Assembly (NCBI GenBank): GCA_014730235.1
Contig: WJIO01000391.1
Span: 1 to 9,303 of the forward strand
Source of the DNA: Candidatus Poribacteria bacterium
GTDB lineage: Bacteria > Poribacteria > DTPJ01 > WJIO01
Length of the DNA: 9,303 bases
Direction: 5' to 3'
Part shown: piece by piece, positions 6,819 through 9,303 of the stretch
Position numbering within the stretch: the stretch's first letter is position 1
Layout of the letters: each line of letters begins with the position of its first letter
Made by a program: the position numbers and the translations under genes
The notes under the pieces: generated by a model
Databases searched by the model: none
Told to the model about the DNA's origin: nothing
The model's input: only the letters and a program-made list of their open reading frames with translations

Positions 6819-8284
6819 TATTGTGCCTTTGCTATCTCTATAGCTTTATCAAGCCTCTCTATAACCCGTTCACGACCTACGAGATATATTGTTTCAAATA
6901 TCCCGGGCCCTACTGCCTTACCTGTAAGACTAACTCGCAGAGGATGTATTATCTTGCTTCCGCTCAAACCTGTTTCTTCTGAATAATACCTCACAAGCTT
7001 TTCCAGATTTTCCTCATTAAATGGATCAGCATTGCCCAGTATATCTTTAAGCTGTTCCAGCATTTCAGGAACGTAATCCTTTTTCAGTCGTTTATTTACT
7101 GCTTTTTCATCATATTCCAATTCGTCAACAAAGAAAGCTTCAGCATAGTCTACAATTTGAGCTAAAGTTTTAAGTCTATCACCAACGGCTTTTACAATTT
7201 CTTTTATCCATTCAAATTTCTCTGGTGGTATATCATCACCAACAAGACCGGCTTCCTGTAAAAATGGGATCACAGCTTTTGCGCGTTCATCCAGATCCAT
7301 TTTTGCTATATATTCACCGTTGAGCCATAAAAGTTTTTGCTGATCAAATACACTTCCGCTTTTACCAACTCTATCGATGGTGAAATTCTCTATAAGTTCA
7401 TCTATGGTGAATATCTCTTCCTGGTCATCCAGAGACCAGCCGAGTCTTACAAGGTAATTTATCATGGCTTCCGGGAGATAGCCCTGTTTACGGTATTCCT
7501 CAGCAGATGTAGCACCGTGACGCTTGCTGAGTTTTTCACCCTTACTGCCCAGGACAAGAGGAACATGGGCAAATTCAGGTAATGGACACTTCAGGGCTTC
7601 ATAAATTATTATCTGTTTTGGGGTGTTGGATAGATGCTCATCAGCCCTTATAATATGGCTTGTTTTCATGGTAATATCATCAACGGAGGAGGCGAAATTA
7701 TACATGGGCATGCCGTTCGGTCTTACAATTATAAAATCACCCAGCAAACCCGTTCTGAATTCAGTATCACCTTTTACAAGGTCATTGACTACAATGGTCT
7801 TACCATTAACTTTAAGTCGTATGGATGGTTTTCTGCCTTCTTCATGAAACTTTTTCTTATCATCAGGAGTAAGATTTCTGCATTTACCACTATATATAAA
7901 AGGTTTTTTCTGGGCTTTGGCCTGTTCTCTTTCAGCGTCCAGTTCCTCTTTTGTGCAATAGCAGTAATATGCGAATTCTGAATCCAAAAGCTTTTGTGTA
8001 TATTCTTTGTATATATCAAGTCTTTCTGATTGTTTGTAGGGCCCGTAATTACCACCGATCCCATAACCTTCGTCAAATTCTATACCTAACCATCTGAATG
8101 ATTCGATAATATTTTCAAGAGACTCTTCTGTAGACCGCTCCACATCAGTATCATCAACTCTCAAAATAAAAGTACCTTTATGGTGTTTTGCGAATAGCCA
8201 GTTAAACAATGCAGTCCGGGCCAGGCCCAGGTGCAGATAACCGGTTGGTGATGGGGCGATCCTTACTCTTACATCCGTTGGCAT
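6818..8284 (-). CDS. gltX: Glutamyl-tRNA synthetase
   Basis: A full-length 488-residue class I aminoacyl-tRNA synthetase that charges tRNA-Glu (and possibly tRNA-Gln) with glutamate in the cytoplasm. The HIGH-equivalent is PSPTGYLHLG (11-20) and the KMSKS-equivalent is KLSKRHG (251-257). Other family blocks are VDDTDVERS (43-51), IIRADEHLSNTPKQ (211-224), and the helical anticodon-binding region to the end, including a GKAVGPG turn. The zinc-knuckle region has Cys108, Cys110 and Cys135, but the position usually occupied by His two residues after the last Cys is Asn137, so zinc binding is doubtful. AGGAGA at 8291-8296 lies 6 bases before the ATG and fixes the start. It is the first gene of the five-gene minus-strand run, and a LamG-gene terminator sits just upstream. 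GluRS or a non-discriminating form cannot be told apart from this window. Confidence 0.97.
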   Translation of the reverse strand: MPTDVRVRIAPSPTGYLHLGLARTALFNWLFAKHHKGTFILRVDDTDVERSTEESLENIIESFRWLGIEFDEGYGIGGNYGPYKQSERLDIYKEYTQKLLDSEFAYYCYCTKEELDAEREQAKAQKKPFIYSGKCRNLTPDDKKKFHEEGRKPSIRLKVNGKTIVVNDLVKGDTEFRTGLLGDFIIVRPNGMPMYNFASSVDDITMKTSHIIRADEHLSNTPKQIIIYEALKCPLPEFAHVPLVLGSKGEKLSKRHGATSAEEYRKQGYLPEAMINYLVRLGWSLDDQEEIFTIDELIENFTIDRVGKSGSVFDQQKLLWLNGEYIAKMDLDERAKAVIPFLQEAGLVGDDIPPEKFEWIKEIVKAVGDRLKTLAQIVDYAEAFFVDELEYDEKAVNKRLKKDYVPEMLEQLKDILGNADPFNEENLEKLVRYYSEETGLSGSKIIHPLRVSLTGKAVGPGIFETIYLVGRERVIERLDKAIEIAKAQ

Positions 8285-8302
8285 TTATCTTCTCCTAAAG
8301 GG

Positions 8303-8332
8303 TTTAAAAATCGGGCACGCAATAGCGTGCCC
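8303..8332 (-). terminator. Rho-independent terminator of the LamG gene, upstream of gltX
   Basis: A perfect 8-bp GC-rich stem, GGGCACGC paired with GCGTGCCC (8313-8320 and 8325-8332), encloses a 4-base loop. Read on the minus strand it is followed by GATTTTTAAA, a short T tract. It lies 17 bp after the LamG stop and ends 18 bp before the gltX start, so it should separate the two transcripts. The plus-strand side is also AT-rich (TTTATAATTATA), but no plus-strand gene reads into it within the window. Confidence 0.8.
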
Positions 8333-8338
8333 TTTATA

Positions 8339-8344
8339 ATTATA
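8339..8344 (-). promoter_or_regulatory. Candidate -10 element (TATAAT) for gltX
   Basis: An exact TATAAT on the minus strand lies between the LamG stop and the terminator hairpin. A start about 7 bases downstream would begin the gltX transcript at the hairpin itself. There is no convincing -35 at 16-18 bp, and AT-rich sequence gives such hexamers by chance. It is listed because gltX needs a promoter and little other space is available. Confidence 0.25.
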
Positions 8345-8349
8345 TTGAG

Positions 8350-9102
8350 CTATTTGATCTCCGCCCAGGTAGTTGTTATTTTATCCCTGGCTTCAACAAC
8401 CGTTGATGCCTGTAGACCTTTATTCATAATAGAGTTTATGTCAGCTTCACTCAAAGGTTCGGCAAATATGGCAAGTTCGTCAACTGCTCCGGTATAAGAT
8501 TCCCCACCAGCATAGCCACCAATCATGAATTCCTGGTTGTTACCTCTTGTCTGCTGGAAATTTGATTCCTGTACCATTTCCCCGTTGTGATATACCTGGA
8601 AGTTAGTTCCATCACTCACAACAGCTACATGAGTCCATTCACCAGCCTGCACCAGACCAGCCGCTGTTTCACACATACCCCCACCCCATGCAGCACCTAC
8701 CCAGCCACGCCAGGATAAAGTACCATTTACGTTGAGGAATAAAGTATCATTTGGATCAGGACCAGCCCGGAATACCTGCTGCCAGGCATTTCCAGCCAGT
8801 GGAGCATTTATCCATAGAACCAGAGTAAAACTACCATCAGCGAATAGTTCTGAATGAAGTGAATCAGAGGCCAGGATTTTTACGCGACTATTCTGGAATT
8901 CCAGGGCATCACCATATTGACCATCAATAACCTGAGGCTCTCCCTCAAGTTCCCCGTCATTACCATTACCTGATAAATCCTGGACAATATCATCTACGTT
9001 ATCAAAGGTAAATGATAATACAGGATCAGGAACAGCCAGAGAGACAGAAGGGATTAAAAGATAAACAAAAAACAATAAAAATATTAAGCAGTGTTTAGGC
9101 AT
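8350..9102 (-). CDS. Secreted LamG-domain (concanavalin A-like) protein
   Basis: A 250-residue exported protein. The N-terminus is a classic signal peptide (hydrophobic 5-19, cleavage likely after SLA at 21-23). The mature part is a single LamG/ConA-like jelly-roll domain of about 200 residues, with the family pattern DLSGNGNDG (42-50), GDALEF (64-69), FTLVLWINAP (92-101), EWTHVAVVSDG (155-165) and GAVDELAIFAEPLSEADI (205-222). Such domains bind carbohydrate or protein ligands outside the cell. No glycosidase residues can be assigned, so an enzymatic role is not supported. The last residues, ITTTWAEIK, form a short tail beyond the domain, which I associate with many LamG proteins of Poribacteria-like genomes. 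AAAGGAGGT at 9107-9115 fixes the ATG. Its own promoter and terminator make it a monocistronic unit. The ligand is unknown. Confidence 0.87.
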   Translation of the reverse strand: MPKHCLIFLLFFVYLLIPSVSLAVPDPVLSFTFDNVDDIVQDLSGNGNDGELEGEPQVIDGQYGDALEFQNSRVKILASDSLHSELFADGSFTLVLWINAPLAGNAWQQVFRAGPDPNDTLFLNVNGTLSWRGWVGAAWGGGMCETAAGLVQAGEWTHVAVVSDGTNFQVYHNGEMVQESNFQQTRGNNQEFMIGGYAGGESYTGAVDELAIFAEPLSEADINSIMNKGLQASTVVEARDKITTTWAEIK

Positions 9103-9159
9103 TTATACCTCCTTTATTTCTTATAAATCAACCCAAAAATGAATAAAATTATTAACCAT

Positions 9160-9188
9160 ATTGTAAATTTTATTACCTGATATGTCAA
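9160..9188 (-). promoter_or_regulatory. Sigma70-type promoter of the LamG gene
   Basis: On the minus strand TTGACA (9188-9183) and TACAAT (9165-9160) are separated by exactly 17 bp: a perfect -35 and a 5-of-6 -10. A start near 9153 would leave a leader of about 50 bases ending in the strong Shine-Dalgarno before the ATG. Strong initiation and a strong ribosome binding site together suggest abundant expression. Confidence 0.75.
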
Positions 9189-9291
9189 TACTTGAATTAG
9201 AGTGCGATTCAAAATTGTGAAAAGCGAAAAAAGGTTGACCAGATAAAGAAAAAGGGATACCCTCAAAGAAAATCAAAAAACATCAAACCAT

Positions 9292-9297
9292 AGGAGG
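9292..9297 (+). promoter_or_regulatory. Shine-Dalgarno AGGAGG of a gene starting beyond the window
   Basis: AGGAGG sits 6 bases before the right edge on the plus strand, at the correct distance for a start codon at or just past the edge. It implies a gene divergent from the LamG gene. The rest of the gap (9116-9291) is A-rich and holds the LamG promoter. I see no convincing plus-strand promoter; TTGACC at 9235-9240 has only a poor -10 partner. Confidence 0.5.
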
Positions 9298-9303
9298 ATA
9301 TCC

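Noticed and set aside
7634-7981. Open frame of 115 codons on the plus strand inside gltX
   Set aside because: It lies wholly antisense to a well-conserved synthetase, has no family resemblance and no ribosome binding site of note.
7789-8076. Open frame of 95 codons on the minus strand inside gltX in another phase
   Set aside because: It overlaps conserved gltX codons and shows no recognisable domain.
9235-9263. Plus-strand promoter TTGACC with TACCCT at 17 bp
   Set aside because: The -10 matches only 3 of 6 consensus bases, too weak to call.

Overview
The window comes from a Gram-negative-type (diderm) bacterium of low to moderate GC with closely packed genes. The diderm call rests on a secreted Wzi-like outer-membrane beta-barrel protein with a C-terminal aromatic residue. 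A small secreted LamG protein with a C-terminal tail ending TTTWAEIK resembles proteins I associate with Candidatus Poribacteria and related uncultured lineages. That placement is an inference from memory, not a demonstrated assignment. I see no tRNA, rRNA, CRISPR, insertion sequence or phage gene.

Left part (1-3198, + strand): the end of a surface-polysaccharide locus. It holds the 3' part of a left-handed beta-helix sugar N-acetyltransferase (WbpD-like, with a C-terminal Cys-rich knuckle), a Gfo/Idh/MocA oxidoreductase resembling UDP-GlcNAc 3-dehydrogenases, and a Wzi-family capsule-assembly-like porin whose ATG overlaps the preceding stop (ATGA). The first two enzymes fit a route that oxidises UDP-GlcNAc at C3, aminates it and acetylates it to a diacetamido sugar. 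The aminotransferase is not in the window and may lie upstream. The Wzi-like protein would act at the cell surface on the finished polymer.

Right part (8284 down to 3182, - strand): a tight five-gene run of gltX (glutamyl-tRNA synthetase), a composite nuclease (ERCC4/XPF-like, HhH, NucS-like PD-(D/E)XK), an MscS-family channel, a zinc-dependent alcohol dehydrogenase and a MagIII/endonuclease III-type DNA glycosylase with a 4Fe-4S motif. The first three are joined by a TAATG overlap and a TAG-ATG abutment, so translational coupling is likely. The glycosylase gene converges on the wzi-like gene with a 17-bp 3' overlap.

Far right (8303-9303): the LamG gene stands as its own unit, with a near-consensus sigma70 promoter (TTGACA, 17 bp, TACAAT) and a perfect 8-bp-stem terminator directly before the gltX ribosome binding site. 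The last bases hold a strong Shine-Dalgarno on the + strand, probably for a divergent gene that starts just outside the window.

The most unusual item is the composite nuclease. Its N-terminal ERCC4-like domain has lost several canonical catalytic residues, while the C-terminal NucS-like domain keeps a full D...ExK site.
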